DNA of 64,000 bases from Cutaneotrichosporon cavernicola (GCF_030864355.1 NC_083393.1:310001-374000); one strand, 5' to 3'. Positions 34,455 to 46,375 are shown, numbered from the stretch's first letter. The notes: generated from the letters alone by a model not told the origin. Program-made: numbers and translations.

Positions 34455-35783
34455 GCAGCAGTCGAAAATAGCCGATTGCACGGACTCCTGTGCTACTTGT
34501 TTGGGTGTGGCTTGAGCTTGATTCAATCAAGCTTGTGGCCTTCTGGGAGCAGCCGGGTTGAGGATCCCAGCTGGCTTGACGACTTGTTGTCCGCATGCCT
34601 GCCAAGTGTTTGCAGACAAGCTCTTGGCCCTGTCGCGTTCAGGGATGCCCACCCGCGCAACCTTGTTCGCTTTGGATCCGGAGAGCGGAGAGCGGAGCCT
34701 CAGTCATGTGGGCTAGGTCAGGTAGAGGGGGTAAGTGGGTAAAAAGCATCCCCTGGGTCCCCTGGGGGTGTGAGAACTCTAGACGCACCATGCTGATTCG
34801 TTTGGGATGACCTGGGAGATCAATTCAAACACTTCACCGCCCAAGTGCCTAGTTCATTCCGTCGGGTTCACAGCCGGATGTTTTCCTGCTAATTACTGGC
34901 TGACGTGTAGACCAGCCTGAGCAACACAGCAGCGAAATGACAGTGATATCCATCATATCATCAAAAATCAAGAACCCCCAAGTTCCTCGCGGTTCACTGC
35001 CCAACCACTGTGCGCAATTTCGGCGACCAGCTCGACCATCTCATAGCTACATCGTAACCTCGAACAAGTAGCGTGATCCTGATCGAAACGCGTTCCCTTG
35101 GCCATTTTCCCTTGAAATTCGACGCGCGAGAAGAGGTCCGCACGAGACCAGAGGACATAGGATCAAAGGAACGAGGGCGCAGAGAACGGCATCGACCCTG
35201 AAAGCCAGACCCGACTCTCCTCAGAATAGCAAGACACCGCCTTGGCACCCCTGGCAATGATAGTTAGTCGCGCTCTTGCTCCAACTGGGCCCAGTTGACA
35301 ACCGAAGAATGTGGTCAGGCGATGGAGGAAACAGGGGGCCACAACAGTAGCCAGTCAGCACATGGGCAGTAGCTAAAACACAGCAACCGCAAGCCAGCGA
35401 GCCAGCGAGCCAGCGACCAATTATTAATCAACTGTGCTCAAAACTCACTCTCGTTCATCCCTCCGCAGACATCTGTCCTCCTCTGGTCGGATCTTCACAC
35501 ACGAAAACGCTCCCACCTTCCCCTCCCTATTGTGAGTTACTCTGGTCCCAAACACTTGCACGCGGTGTGGTCGTGACATCTTCACAGCTCGCTTATCCCG
35601 TTGCTTGGCACTTGGACCCGAACAACTCTGTAACATCCTCCATTCCCCTGTTCGTACCTACTTTGTATTGCAAACACTGCTTGCTCGGCTTGGCCGGTAC
35701 CTCAGTCGAGACTAGTGACTGGAGCACCATTAAAACTATCCCGCCCCGCGTGGGTACGTCGTTCTTCCACTTACACCAGCACC
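34455..35783. other. Intergenic upstream of the secreted glycoprotein gene
   Basis: No supported gene. It contains an exact three-copy GCCAGCGA repeat at 35393-35418 and a C/T-rich stretch around 35.45-35.53 kb that is likely promoter/leader of the gene at 35784. Open frames at 34994-35257 (minus) and 35445-35636 (minus) have no supporting features. Confidence 0.45.
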
Positions 35784-36949
35784 ATGTTTGCGCAGCTCCT
35801 CACCGGCGCCCTCTTCGCCACTGTGGTGAGTTCCCCACACTTGTTCTCAGCAGCAACACTGACACGAAGACCAATGCCCAGGTCACCGCCACCGGCACCA
35901 TGGGCGTGACCAACCCCTCGGCCGCTGTCATGGGCACTCCCATCAACCAGACGTCCGAGGCGCGCCTGCTCTCGCTCAACTCTATCAACGACTTCTGCAT
36001 CTTTGGGCCCCTCTTGCCCAACTCGGTCGTTGGTGACACCGAGGAGGAGCAGGTCGCCTGGTGTGTCCAGCCCCGCAACAACGCCCGCGTCATTCCGGAC
36101 GGTACGATCCACTCCGCCCACCTCGTCAAGACGCCCCGTTACTGGCAGATTCAGGGTTACGGCGACTTTACCCGCATGAACATTGCTGCCGGCGACAATG
36201 GTGGCGAGCTCGACCCCCACGGTGCCAAGGGCACCGGAAACCCAATCGGCGGCAACGTAACCTCCAACGCGACTGGTACGGACGTCTCGTACGAGGAGTG
36301 GATGAAGTGAGTAACCATCAATGTTGTACTCCAAGACTCAGCTCACCCAAGCTTTATGTCGTTCAACACTTTCTGCCTGCGCATTTGTATCGCCGAGGAG
36401 GGTGCGTACACTGCCGAGCAGCAGTGCCAGCACGAGATCGACCTCATGGGCTGCGAGTGGGTCATGCCTGGCGACTACACCAACAACTCGTTCACCGAGT
36501 GCCAGGCCGACTCCGCCTACCCACCCGGCTGGTTCCCGCAGCCCGACGGCTCCGTCTCTACCTTCCACCAGCGTTACACTGGCACCAACTCGCCTGACGG
36601 TGCGCTGTGGACTATCGGCGTTACCGTGACCCCTCCTGCGCCATTCTCGACCCCCGCCTCTAGCCAGTGCACGACCTTCTCGTCGATCGGCAACGGTATC
36701 CCCCCCGAGAGCCTGAACCGCGACGCGGCGTTCACGTGGTCTGGCTCTCTTCCCGCAACTGGCGGCGGATCCCCCGCCGCCGCCACCGGCAGTAATTCAG
36801 GCGGTCAGGCCTCAGCGTCGGCCGGTGTTGACGCAGCCTCCGCTGGCCAGGGCAGTGACCAAGCCAAGAGCGCCGCGGGTCCTGGCTACGTCATCGCTGG
36901 TGCATCGCTCGCCGCCATGCTCATTGGCGTTGCCGCCGTCGCTCTCTAG
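35784..36949 (+). CDS. Secreted, probably GPI-anchored glycoprotein of the fungal macrofage-activating-glycoprotein family
   Basis: Cell-surface or secreted protein whose body resembles fungal proteins usually labelled macrofage activating glycoprotein. Exons are 35784-35825, 35882-36306 and 36352-36949 (354 aa; introns 56 and 45 nt). The N-terminus MFAQLLTGALFATVVTA is a short signal peptide split by intron 1. Family-like motifs: NDFCIFGPLLPNSVVGDTEE, EVAWC-type QVAWCVQP, YWQIQGYGDFTRMNI, GGELDPHGAKGTGNPIGG, NFMSFNTFCLRIC, CEWVMPGDY. There are several paired cysteines and N-glycosylation sequons (NQT, NVT, NAT, NNS). The C-terminus is Ser/Ala/Gly-rich (about 295-332) and ends in a hydrophobic stretch with no charged tail (YVIAGASLAAMLIGVAAVAL), as expected for a GPI signal. 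The molecular activity of the family is not known to me. Confidence 0.82.
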
Positions 36950-37245
36950 ACCTTAGGGCATCGTAGCAGTATTATTCTCCAATCTCCGTAGCCTTGTTGG
37001 CAGTCGTATCACCATCGCAACCTCCAGCGTCGGTAATGGCTTCATCCGTCTCTAATATGCATGGACATTTATGCAGTACCGCGGCTTGGGGCTGTCGCGT
37101 GGTGGAGGAATGTGTCAAAGTTCAGCTGGATGCTCATCCCGTTGCCGGAGGGAAAACGTACAGCCTAGTCGAACCTTGCCGCAACTCAGCACAGCCCAGT
37201 ACGACTTGTCCACACCACCCATCACAAAAGATGCAAAAGAACTGC
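36950..37245. other. Intergenic, 3' flank of the glycoprotein gene
   Basis: Contains the glycoprotein gene's 3' region and the 3' flank of the minus-strand tRNA. No further feature is visible. Confidence 0.5.
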
Positions 37246-37333
37246 TGCCCCACACGGGCTCGAACCGTGGACCTCGGAGTTGTTTCGATGAGTCGTAACA
37301 GCTCCACGCGCTAGCCAACTGAGCCATAGGGCA
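37246..37333 (-). tRNA. tRNA-Asn (GTT anticodon) with a 15-nt intron
   Basis: Read on the minus strand, the 88 nt fold as a tRNA: acceptor TGCCCTA/TGGGGCA (7 pairs), D arm in GCTCAGTTGGCTAGCGC, anticodon stem TGGAG/CTCCG, variable loop AGGTC, T arm CACGG-TTCGAGC-CCGTG. The A box (TGGCTCAGTTGG) and B box (GGTTCGAGC) are intact. The anticodon loop is CTGTTA plus A, with CGACTCATCGAAACA inserted after position 37, the standard place for nuclear tRNA introns. The anticodon is therefore GTT (Asn). Mature length is 73 nt plus the added CCA. It sits alone, about 650 bp 3' of the nitronate monooxygenase-like gene. Confidence 0.92.
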
Positions 37334-37978
37334 GATGATCACGTGATGTTTTAGTTTTGGACCACGTTTTAAACAATGCAACCTACAGCAAGTTGATTGA
37401 ACCCGGCTCATTTGTGGCACAGTGGCGACGGAATGACGAGATCCATCATGAGGGGCTTGACTGTGGAGATGAACAACCACCTCTGCATGTAAGATTGGCT
37501 CCAGAGCCTCCTTGTTATAATAAAAGGGGATAAAATAGGTACGTAATGTGCGTCGACGCTGAAGAGTGAGAATTATGGAGCTTCACCATTGGGACTCGGG
37601 TGCTCAGTGTTAACACGCTGGCGAGACTGCCTGTGAGGAGCCGAGGTGGAGACGGTGCACTCTCAACGCAGGAGAGGCTTTCAGTGGACCGAGGCGATGG
37701 GCTACGTGGTACAAAGAGTGCCGCGAGGTGGACAGTGAACAAAGTGGGGAGCAACGTTACAACTACGCGTCCAAGTAGAGGCGTCAGCTCCTCGGCGCTC
37801 ATCAGCTTCATCAACTCCATCAACTCCATCAACTCATCAACTCCATCAACTCCATCAACTCCATCAGTGGACCCCAGCCCGCGTGAGTGAATGTCGCCCT
37901 CGAACTGGGACAGCACAAGATCACCAGATACCTCGATACCTCTGTAACACTTTTGATCTGCTATCACACCTCGCGCGC
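37334..37978. other. Intergenic between the tRNA and the nitronate monooxygenase-like gene
   Basis: 645 bp with the tRNA promoter flank and the 3' flank of the minus-strand gene. The minus-strand open frame 37515-37982 is driven partly by the 9-nt repeat (its DGVDGVDGV and ELMELMELM tracts) and I do not count it as a gene. Confidence 0.5.
37810..37866. repeat. 9-nt tandem repeat (ATCAACTCC)
   Basis: Six to seven head-to-tail ATCAACTCC units with one unit shortened by two bases. The array lies about 110 bp beyond the stop codon of the nitronate monooxygenase-like gene. In translation it yields repetitive peptides in either strand. Confidence 0.85.
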
Positions 37979-39117
37979 TCAAAGACGCGCCTGGCCGCCG
38001 CTAAGATCCGCTACGCCGTCGAGTATAGCCTTCCGCGCGCCCGCGACCATATCGTCGACTATCTGCTGGGCGGACAGCACCTGATTGATGGATCCTGCTA
38101 CCTCTCCCATTAACCACATCTTACCTTCGATAGAGCGTTCGGGGTGCTTCGAAATCTCGTGCGAGTGTGGCACGATTCCGCGCGAGGTAAGGTCCTTGAT
38201 TTCGTCTGCGCGGCGCTCGTTCCACTCGGCAACATAGGGGGTGTTGCGCACGCGGATGGGGCGGCCAGAGTAGATAAGAGTACGGGTAGTGTCTCCCGCC
38301 TTTGCGTCGAGGATCTGCTGCTTGTGTGCCTTTGGGGCGGCGGCCTCTTCGGATGCAACGAAGCGAGTGCCGACCCACACTCCCTGGGCGCCGTACATGA
38401 GGGCTGCGGCGAGGGAACGGCCATCGCTAACCCCTCCGGCAGCGACTACACAGACCGGGTTGCCCTTCTTGGTCTTGAGGTTTGCGCAGGCGTCCACGAC
38501 GGCTGGGAGGAGGACCGAGAAAGGAATATCGCCCGTGTGGCCACCTCCCTCGCCTCCCTGCGCGACAACAATGTCCACGCCGGCCTTGACAACTGGCCCG
38601 ACGTGCTTTGGGTGCCCAATCATGTTTGCAACCTTTACGCCGCCGGCGTGCAGCTTGGTTACCACTTCGGGTGGGCACACGCCGATGGCGCAGACGAAAA
38701 GCGCAGTCTTCTCGCTAATGATGATGTCCAAAAGCTCGTCCAGGTGGCCGTGGGTGTAATCGTGGTTGGTGGCGCGGGCACCGCCACCAACCTTAACTAG
38801 AGCGAGGTCGACGCCGAACGGAGCAGACTTGTCGTTGAGGAAGGACTTGAGCTCGGCAATCTGGGTGCGCAGCTGCTTGGGGTTGAGTGCGAGGCCGCCG
38901 ATGACGCCGATGCCGCCCGCGTTGGTCACGGCCGCAGCGAGCTTGGGACCAGAGGCCACGAACATGCCCGCAAGCAGAATGGGGTGCGGGATGTTGACTA
39001 GGGTTAGTGGCGCAACAGCGATAGCGAGTCCAAAGGCGCGACACTGGGAAGCAAGCCTGGTTCCCGCCTGCGGCCACACTTACACATGTCAGTGAGCTGG
39101 GTGCGAAGGACTGCCAT
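37979..39117 (-). CDS. Nitronate monooxygenase / 2-nitropropane dioxygenase-like flavoprotein
   Basis: FMN-dependent TIM-barrel enzyme of the nitronate monooxygenase family, which oxidises nitronates such as the toxin propionate-3-nitronate to the aldehyde and nitrite. Exons 39117-39084 and 38997-37979 are joined across an 86-nt intron (350 aa). Motifs: NIPHPILLAGMFVASGPKLA at the N-terminus, AVTNAGGIGVIGG, FGVDLAL, DIVVAQGGEGGGHTGD (the family's QG.EAGGH-type segment), VVAAGGVSDGRSLAAALMYGAQGVWVGTRF for phosphate binding, and a C-terminal GEVAGSINQVLSAQQIVDDM. The start MAVLRTQLTDMF arises by joining a 34-nt first exon. No predicted signal is seen. The substrate is inferred from the family, and the family has members with other activities. 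Confidence 0.88.
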
Positions 39118-39708
39118 GATTGCTGTCTTGTCTTTGGTGGGGGGTTTGACGAAAGAAGGTGGGAAATGGGTGTAGTGGGTAGTGGTATTTGTAGTTGTTG
39201 TACCGAGCCAGAGACTAGCAGGCAGTGAGGCGGACCGGGCCGTTCAGTTGAGCTTGTTGGGAGTGTGCTGCGTCATGCGGTTCCAAAGACCGGCATTCGG
39301 TGACCCGGCCTAGTATTTTGAGGACATAGCCGGTGGAGGATTGTGGAATCAAGCAATGCAAGACAAGCACTGTCGGCCCAGGCCGATCACGTCTCTTCAT
39401 TCCGCGTCCATGCTTAGTATCGATACTTGTCATGACGCTGTCTGGGGACCGTGACCGTCAACATGCCCTGGGCCTCAGCTACCATCAGTGATCAATGCAG
39501 ATAAGTTTACTCGTTTAACCCCCACCTCGCAATGTTACCTAAAAATGCATGTCTAGTTCGATGCTGTGGGCCGCTCGCGCCGAGTGGTGGAGCACTACAG
39601 TACTATACAGATGAGCGACAATTACACAGTGACCCGGTTGAACGGCGCAAGTCATTTACGCCTTCACCTTCTCACCTCTGCCAACGCGTCAACGCCCCTC
39701 TCCGCCGT
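39118..39708. other. Intergenic between the nitronate monooxygenase-like gene and SER33
   Basis: 591 bp with the promoter of the minus-strand flavoprotein gene and the 3' flank of SER33. I see no gene, RNA or repeat in it. Confidence 0.5.
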
Positions 39709-41546
39709 CTAGTACAACAGACGGGTGAGGATGTTGGCGCGCGTGCCGTTAATGGCCTCGTAGATCTCGCGCACCTCCTCGTGGCCAACACCGCTGATGT
39801 CTGCCATGAGGTATGCGACGTCGCCCTTCGAGTCCGAGAACTGCTTCTCAATGTTGTGGTTGGCGAGAATGGCGTTGATCGCGCGAAGGACACCGGGCTC
39901 GTTCCTGTGCACGTAGCAGACACGGATGTGGCGCGAGTCATCGGCCGTGATGGCGCGCAGGTCAACCTCAGGGAAGTTGACCGCGCCGATCGAGGTGCCG
40001 TAGTTGAGGAAGCGGGACAGAGCGTTGGCGACCTCGTTGCCGATGGCGCGCTGCGCCTCCTCAGTCGAGCCACCAATGTGGGGAGTCATGATGAGGTTGG
40101 GCAGCTTGCGGAGGCGGGGGATGAAGTCACCAAGGTCCTCGCTGAACCCGGGGCCGTTGGATCCGGGCTCCTTGGGGAAGACGTCGACGGCGGCACCAGC
40201 CAGGTGGCGGCTCTCAAGCGCGTCGGCAAGCGCAGGGAGGTCGACGACCTTGCCACGCGCATTGTTGATGAGGAAGGCACCCTCCTTCATCTGAGCAAAC
40301 TCGGCGGGACCCATCATGCCGATTGTATCCGGGATCTCGGGGACGTGAAGGGTGACAAAGTCGGCGGTCTGAAGGAGGTGCTCAAGCGTGTCGACCTGAC
40401 GCGCGGTGCCAAGGGGCATGATGGGGACGACATCGTAGTAGATGACGTTCATGCCGAACGACTCGGCTAGGACCGACAGCTGCGAGCCAATGTGGCCGTA
40501 GCCAACAATGCCGAGGGTCTTGCCACGAACCTCCCAGCAAGCCTTGGACACCTTGTTCCAGATGCCAGCGCGCATCTCGCTGGCGCGGTCAACGAGCTGG
40601 CGCGAGAGGGCAATGATCTCCGAGATGACGAGCTCGGCGACCGAGCGCGAGTTGGAGAACGGCGAGTTGAACACGGCAATACCGTGCTTGGCAGCGGTTG
40701 CGAGGTCGACCTGGTTGGTGCCAATGCAGAAGCAGCCGATGGCAAGGAGTTGAGTGCACTTCTCAATGACCTTGGCGGTGATCTTTGTCTTGGAGCGGAT
40801 ACCGACGGCATGGTAGGCTGGGAGCTTGTCGAGGAGCTCCTGCTCAGAAAACGCCTTGGTGGAATGGTCGACCTAATGTCAGCGGAGTGCCTTAAGTGTG
40901 GTTGCTGAGACAAGGGATGGTTTGGTGAAGAGGCACGGCGTACCCGACCGTGCAGCCCAGTTTCCGCACCTTCCCGTTGTCACCGCGACGCTCTCCGACT
41001 CACCTCGTAACCAGCGTTCTTCAGGAACTGGGCGGCCTCGAGCGAGATGTTCTCAAGGAGCAGAATCTTGATCTTGCCAGCACGCGGGGTGGCAGTACCC
41101 TCCTCCTCCGGGAAGGCGGGGAAGGTGGCCGGAAGAAAGGCATGGAGCTGGCGCGCGGAGCCAAATGCCTTCAAGGAGCGACCGCCAAACGAGCCAGCGG
41201 CCCCGGGCGAGGTGGACAGGTGCTGAGTGGGCGAGGTAGCGCTGAACGCGGACTCGACGAGGCCACGAGGGTTTGAAGGAATGGGGATGCTCACTGTCAG
41301 CGGTGGAAGGAGGTAGGTGTGGACAGGAGTGGCACTAAAGGATCCCGACAGCTCGTCTGGCACGTGTACCACCCCGTTGGAAAATTCCAGAAGGGGCAGA
41401 TGGGAGTTTGGATCATTGACGTTGACAGTAGATCCAGTGCCGGCGGCAGCGATCAAGGTCGCTCAACCACAAGGGTAGGCTACTTACGTGGTGGGCGGGT
41501 CCGAGGCCGTGACCGAGGGGCGCCTAATCTTCTGGGGCTGAGACAT
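39709..41546 (-). CDS. SER33: D-3-phosphoglycerate dehydrogenase (serine biosynthesis)
   Basis: NAD-dependent enzyme for the first step of serine synthesis, 3-phosphoglycerate to 3-phosphohydroxypyruvate, in the cytosol. Exons leftward: 41546-41488, 41289-41004 and 40872-39709 (502 aa; yeast Ser3 469). Introns are 198 and 131 nt. Motifs: KIKILLLENIS..A..FLKNAGYEV, IGIRSKT-type GIRSKTKIT, IGCFCIGTNQVDL, nucleotide-binding TLGIVGYGHIGSQ, NNARGKVVD, catalytic-type TPHIGGSTEEAQ, and a C-terminal ACT domain (about 430-502, HRNEPGVLRAINAIL and YLMADISG) for serine feedback. The N-terminal 90 residues are Ser/Pro-rich and poorly conserved. The acceptor at 41290 (CTGACAGTGAG) is chosen because the nearer CAG would break the frame. 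The 312-codon frame on the opposite strand is a shadow. Confidence 0.95.
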
Positions 41547-42780
41547 TGTTGATGTTGCGGCTAAGCTATGCTAGCGTTTTGATCAAGAGGAGCAATGAAG
41601 CGAGGAAGAAGGAAGGGTTTGAAGAACAAGTTTAAGATGGATTGAGGGAGATGTTAGTCGAGTCGAAAGTATTATCTTTTGATCTATCCCCTTGTTCATC
41701 GGAACAAATCAACCCATAGCATTATTCCACTCTGCTAATCTACCTCTCTCTGTACAAGACGTCACCATCTTGGCACTCTCAGGCAGCTGGTAGCTGACCA
41801 CTCGTGCCCTGCCCTCCTGTACTCCTGACGACTACCTGACTCAAACAAATTGTTAAGTTTGACCGAAGTCGTGCTCGATCGTTTGGATTCGGACTGTGAA
41901 ATTTACTTTATTAAATCCCTCCATTAAAATACATCCGCTTATCACAAAGCACGAGTCCAGTAAACCCTACTTGAAAGCCAGCCAGTATCAGGGCGCAATT
42001 GTTCACCTGTCACAGCTCACCGTTCGGAAGTCTCTCCAATGCCCGGACGACCCCACGGGTCTTGTTTCCGTGTTCTGTCAAGAACAAAGATCGTGGGCCC
42101 TGGTTGGGAACCGGCGTCGGCCAACATCGTTAAGGGCGACTTATCGACTCGAGTGCTGAACTGTACTCGACCGCTTCAAGGCATAAGACAGGTAGAGGTC
42201 ACTCTGGCGTTAGTGTCTTTCTAACTGGCAACTGTGAGGATGACGCCAATGATAACATCAGCGTCGCACCCGGGTCACGACTGGGTCGTTTCGCGATTGA
42301 TTTACTGTCATCATCATCAGCCGTCTCGCGTCTCACAAACAAGCTCATTTAAATTTGTCTGAGTACTTGGTCGGGCAACTCCTGTTTGACCAAGTCATCG
42401 TCATCAACAACATCACTCATCACATTCCGCGGTATCGACCTCGTCGGCCCTTGTAACCATGACAGCAGCGTTTAGCAGCCAGAAAACCGGTTCTCGATAT
42501 CTCAACCGAGGCACAGAACGCAGATTGCAGACCACAGGTGTCGTCATCCTCGCTTCCACCCTCCAGTCACCGAGGCCTTTACCCTCGTGCCGCAGCGTTG
42601 GCCGCAGTGTTGCGAGGACATTGATGCCATTGAATCCCAGGTACATAATGAAGAGTGCTATGGCTATTCACACCTATAATCCCTCGGCGGCGGCCGAAGT
42701 GAGCTGGCGCCACCGTTGCAGTGCTGCAAATGCACTGTCGTCCCGATAACCAGAAACATTGAACCGTGTGAGTGTGGAGA
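41547..42780. other. Intergenic between SER33 start and PBS2 stop
   Basis: 1.2 kb holding the SER33 promoter and PBS2 3' flank. An AT-richer patch at about 41.84-41.95 kb stands out. A 96-codon plus-strand frame at 42459-42749 begins with an ATG in fair context but shows no domain and runs into the PBS2 3' end antisense; I do not call it. No repeat or RNA seen. Confidence 0.45.
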
Positions 42781-44948
42781 TTACGACGCGACCTCGGCAA
42801 GTGGAATGACAACGCGCTTGGCCTGGCGCTCCAGCGTGTGCGCGACCCATGCCACCATGTCGACATCCGAGTCCTTGTCTGCGAGTAGGAACGGGTGCTG
42901 CAGGAGCTCGCCATACGTTGGGCGCGCGGCCGGGTCCTTCAGAAGACTAGTGTATTAGCTAAGAACCGTCCGTGTGTGCCACAACACCCACCATTTGGCA
43001 ATGAAGTCGTTGGCATCATCGCTGTAGCCTGGAGGAAGCGTAGGCGCTGGACCGTTGACGATGGCCGTCAGTTGCGCAAAGACGTTGGAAAACGTCTCTG
43101 GCGGGTAAGGGTAGCAACCCTTTGCGAGCTCAATGATCGAGAGGCCTACAGACCAGACATCCGACGACACCGTGTATGTCGAGACCTGGTTCTGGGATTC
43201 GCCCCTGATGCGCTCGGGAGCCATGTACGATTGGCAGCCAATGTTGGTCTTGGCAAGACTCTTCTCGAGTTGGCCCGAGACCCCAAAGTCACAGAGCTTA
43301 ACCTCGCCCTTGCGGTTCATGAGCACGTTGGTCGGTTTGACGTCACGGTGCATGATCTGCAGCTCATCCTTAAGGAAGCGCAGGCCACGGACGATGCCGG
43401 CCGTGATGCGTCTCAAGACGGGCTCGGGCACAAGAAGCTCGCCAGGTGCAAGCAGGTCGTTAGGCGTCTGGCCGCCCGTGCTCGTGAGTTTGTCGAGAGA
43501 ACCGGCGTCCATGAACTCCATGCAGTAGTAGACACAGGACTCGATGGTGAACGCGCCGTAGAACTCAACAATCTCAGGCGAAGCAGCACGGTGCAAGATG
43601 TCTAGTTCCATGATGATGCCGTTCAGCTTGGACTCGTCCAACTCGAGGCGGATTTCCTGATGTCAGCGGAGCTCGAGAGCGAGACCCTCACCTTCATCGC
43701 CATCGTGACGCCAGTGGGTCGATGGAACACCTTCTGTACAGAGCCGTAGTTACCCTTGCCCAACTCGCCCAGAACCTCAATCTCGTCCATGTTGATCTTG
43801 AAGCTCTGACCATCACCAAAGTCGACGCCTCCAGCGTGCAAAATCGCCTTCGAGAACTTGAGAGAGCCGTTCGGGTCCACGATCGTGCCAAAGTCCTTGA
43901 ACTTTGATTCCTCTGGGGCAGGGCCGCCCATCTGGGCCAACGACAGACCGCCAGGTGGTCCACGACGCCCGGCGATCCCACCACGGGCCGCTACGAGACC
44001 TCCTCGGCCCGCAGGCGCACCTGGAGGAGCGTTGAGAGTCATCCGGCCAGCTGCAGCCCGTCGCGCCGCTAACCCCAGAGGACCCGCGTTGGGACCTTGT
44101 TGTGCACCCGGCTGCCCGGCGCGGAAGGCCTGTTGACGGAGGAGAGCTCCCATCGATGTCGCAGCCGGGGCTGGGCCCATACCGCTGTTGGCTGAAGGGC
44201 TCGGTGCTCCAGAACGCTGCGCAGCGAGCTGGCGACGTCAGCTGTGTCCGCCGTATATACGCACCTTGTCCATCTTGGCCTGGAGCGATGGGGGCAGGCG
44301 GGTTTGGATGGGGACCTGTGCCCCTCGTCCTCCCATGCCCATGGGACCTCCCATCGGGGCGCGCATGCCCATCGGCCCCGCCATTCCTCTACCAGCAGGG
44401 GGACGTACTCCCCCAACTGGATCTTGTGGTGGCCGCATGCCAGGGTGTACACTGTGAGCACTAGGCATTGGTACAGGAGGGCGATCAGCAGCGGCAGGAG
44501 CACCGTCCGCAGGTAAACGCAAGCTGGTTGGAGGAGTTGCGGCGTGTGCGCCAGCGGTTACGTGTGCGGATCCGGGAGGAAAGCTGCTCGTTGCTGACGA
44601 TGGAGGTACAGGACATCCCGAGTGCTCCGCACTTCGGCTAGCGCTTGCCGGAAGGCCTGGCGCGGCATTAGAAGCGAGTTGAGGGGCCGCTAGCCGAGGG
44701 GCATCTGCGGGCGCGTTCTCAGTCCGGTCGTGCTCCTCAAGATGGTCTGCGTTTGCCTCACATTTGGAGTCGATATGCAAAGCGTCAAACTCAGCGTCGG
44801 GTGCCGAGTTGTCGGTTGCCGTCGGATTTGCGGCATTTGCGGCGGAGGACAACACCGAATCCGTGCCAATCGGCAACCCGGCATTGTTCGCTGGCGCGGC
44901 CGTCGGCGCCAAGTCTACTGGGAGGGGACTGGTCTTGTCGATTGACAT
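42781..44948 (-). CDS. PBS2: Pbs2, MAP kinase kinase of the HOG osmostress pathway
   Basis: Dual-specificity kinase that activates Hog1 in response to osmotic and other stress. Exons leftward: 44948-44265, 44228-43692, 43656-42992 and 42946-42781 (683 aa; yeast Pbs2 668). Introns are 36, 35 and 45 nt. The first 370 residues are Ala/Pro/Gly-rich, including PPVPMP and a Met/Gly/Pro tract, and could dock partners. The kinase core has GKGNYGSV (385-392), Lys407 in AMK, the Pbs2-typical NGIIMELDILHRA and EFYGAFTIESCVYYCMEFMDAGSLDKLT, HRDVKPTNVL (510-519) and DFG (530-532). The activation-loop sites are Ser540 and Thr544 in SLAKT, followed by APERI. All catalytic residues are present. Its upstream neighbour is the 4.5-kb gene-poor region. 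Confidence 0.95.
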
Positions 44949-45290
44949 GGGTGGTGGTGTGTGTGAATGAGGATGAGGAAGGTTGGGGACGACTCAGCCA
45001 AGCTGAGGGAAATGGAGGGTTGCCACTGTTGCTCTGGCTTGTGCTGCTCGCCGCTCTCGCCGTCCTTGTCCGCGTGGCGCAGGCCTGACGATGAAGACGG
45101 GTCGATCAAAGGGAGCAACTGGGAGGCTCTCGATTCGACACGGTAGGCGGGTTAGAGGCAAGGACGCAGAGGAGCGCTCCTGTTTGGTGGTGTCCCTCTA
45201 TTGCGCCGGGTGGGCGGTTTGTGGTGTTGTGGCACGCGCAGCGCAGTTGTCGCAGACAGTAGTGAGGACGAGCAGGCGATATGAATGGTG

Positions 45291-45322
45291 AGGAAGAGGA
45301 GGAGGAGGAGGAGGAGGAGGAG
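45291..45322. repeat. GGA trinucleotide repeat (TCC on the PBS2 strand)
   Basis: About ten GGA/AGG units. On the PBS2 strand this is a pyrimidine tract 340-375 bp upstream of the PBS2 start codon, in keeping with the CT-rich promoters and leaders seen elsewhere in the window. Confidence 0.85.
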
Positions 45323-45948
45323 CAAGGAGCGAGAATGAAAGGTGACAGGGGGGATTGAATGGAGAGGGGAGAGGGGGGCGTGCCAAGGTAGGAATGTGGG
45401 TTGGAGAGTGGATCGCTCAGAGGCAAGGCAGGATCGGGTGGGTATGGGGGAGTGCAGGGTCACTCGGCACAGCCAACGCGGCCAGACGATGCTCAAACTC
45501 TTGTTGGTCAAGTGGATTCGGGGCGCACGGAGGCGCAAGTGGGGTCTGGGAAGAGGTTGCCAAGGCTAAAAGCGTATGGTAAGATGGATTGATGGGAGGT
45601 TGAAACTGAATGTGTGGAATTAAAGTGACAGAGGCCTCAAAGGGGCGAGAAGAGTCGGATTCAGTCGGACAAGAGAATGGGAATGGAAGTGAAAGGGGTT
45701 TGATGTAAGGTGAGGTAGGATGTGTAGTATGTGGGATGTAGGATGTAGGATGTAGGATATGTGTAGAATGATGGAGAGCGAGTAGTCCAAGTAGTAGTCT
45801 TGTAAGTGGACAGGTTGATAGGCCAGTGGCCAATTGACCAAGGAAAGTAAGGTTAGCAACTAGCTTGTAACTTGATAGCTGACAATGTGCAAGGTGGGTA
45901 ATATAATATATTGGTAACAGCAATGGCTTCTAATGGGTCATTAGAGAC

Positions 45949-45996
45949 AAAGGACAAATGACAAATGACAGAGGACAGAGGACAGAGGACAGAGGG
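45949..45996. repeat. Tandem GGACAGA / GACAAAT repeat
   Basis: Two GACAAAT units followed by four GGACAGA units in direct tandem. It is one of several unrelated short arrays in this gene-poor stretch. Confidence 0.75.
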
Positions 45997-46320
45997 CCCG
46001 GCCAGTCAGGAAGCAAAGGACAGCGAGGTAGCTTGAAAGTGCCATAACCAAGGATCCAGGATCCAGGATTCGAGGAGGATGCAAGCTGAAAGACGAGCCA
46101 ACTTTGTTTTCTGCCCTTGGATATCCTGCTTATCCCCCATCCACAACCTGAAAGCCTAGTACTACTTTTACATACCTTATGGTATTTAGTGTAGACTATT
46201 GTATTTGTCAAGTCAGAACTCAATAACGTTGATACAGGATTCATTTGTCCATGCCTTGGACCTTGATGTCCCTTTCAAGGATTGCAAGGAACAAGGAGCG
46301 AGATGGAGCTAAGGTGGCGG

Positions 46321-46375
46321 AACGTGTGCCGTGTCTGCCGTTTGTGCCGTGTGCTGCCGTTGTCTGCCGTGCTAG
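46321..46375. repeat. Degenerate TGCCGT repeat
   Basis: Six TGCCGT cores spaced by 1-5 bases of T/G-rich sequence over about 55 bp. It is intergenic; no function is visible. Confidence 0.7.

Noticed and set aside
37515..37982. 155-codon minus frame next to the nitronate monooxygenase-like gene
   Set aside because: Much of it is translation of the 9-nt ATCAACTCC repeat and it overlaps the 3' end of the real gene.
39532..40470. 312-codon open frame on the plus strand
   Set aside because: It is exactly antisense to the last SER33 exon. Its Val/Asp/Leu/Arg-rich composition is what the reverse strand of a GC-biased gene gives; no domain is visible.
42459..42749. 96-codon plus frame 3' of PBS2
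   Set aside because: No domain; it is Arg/Ser-rich and ends just short of the PBS2 stop codon; probably noncoding 3' flank.
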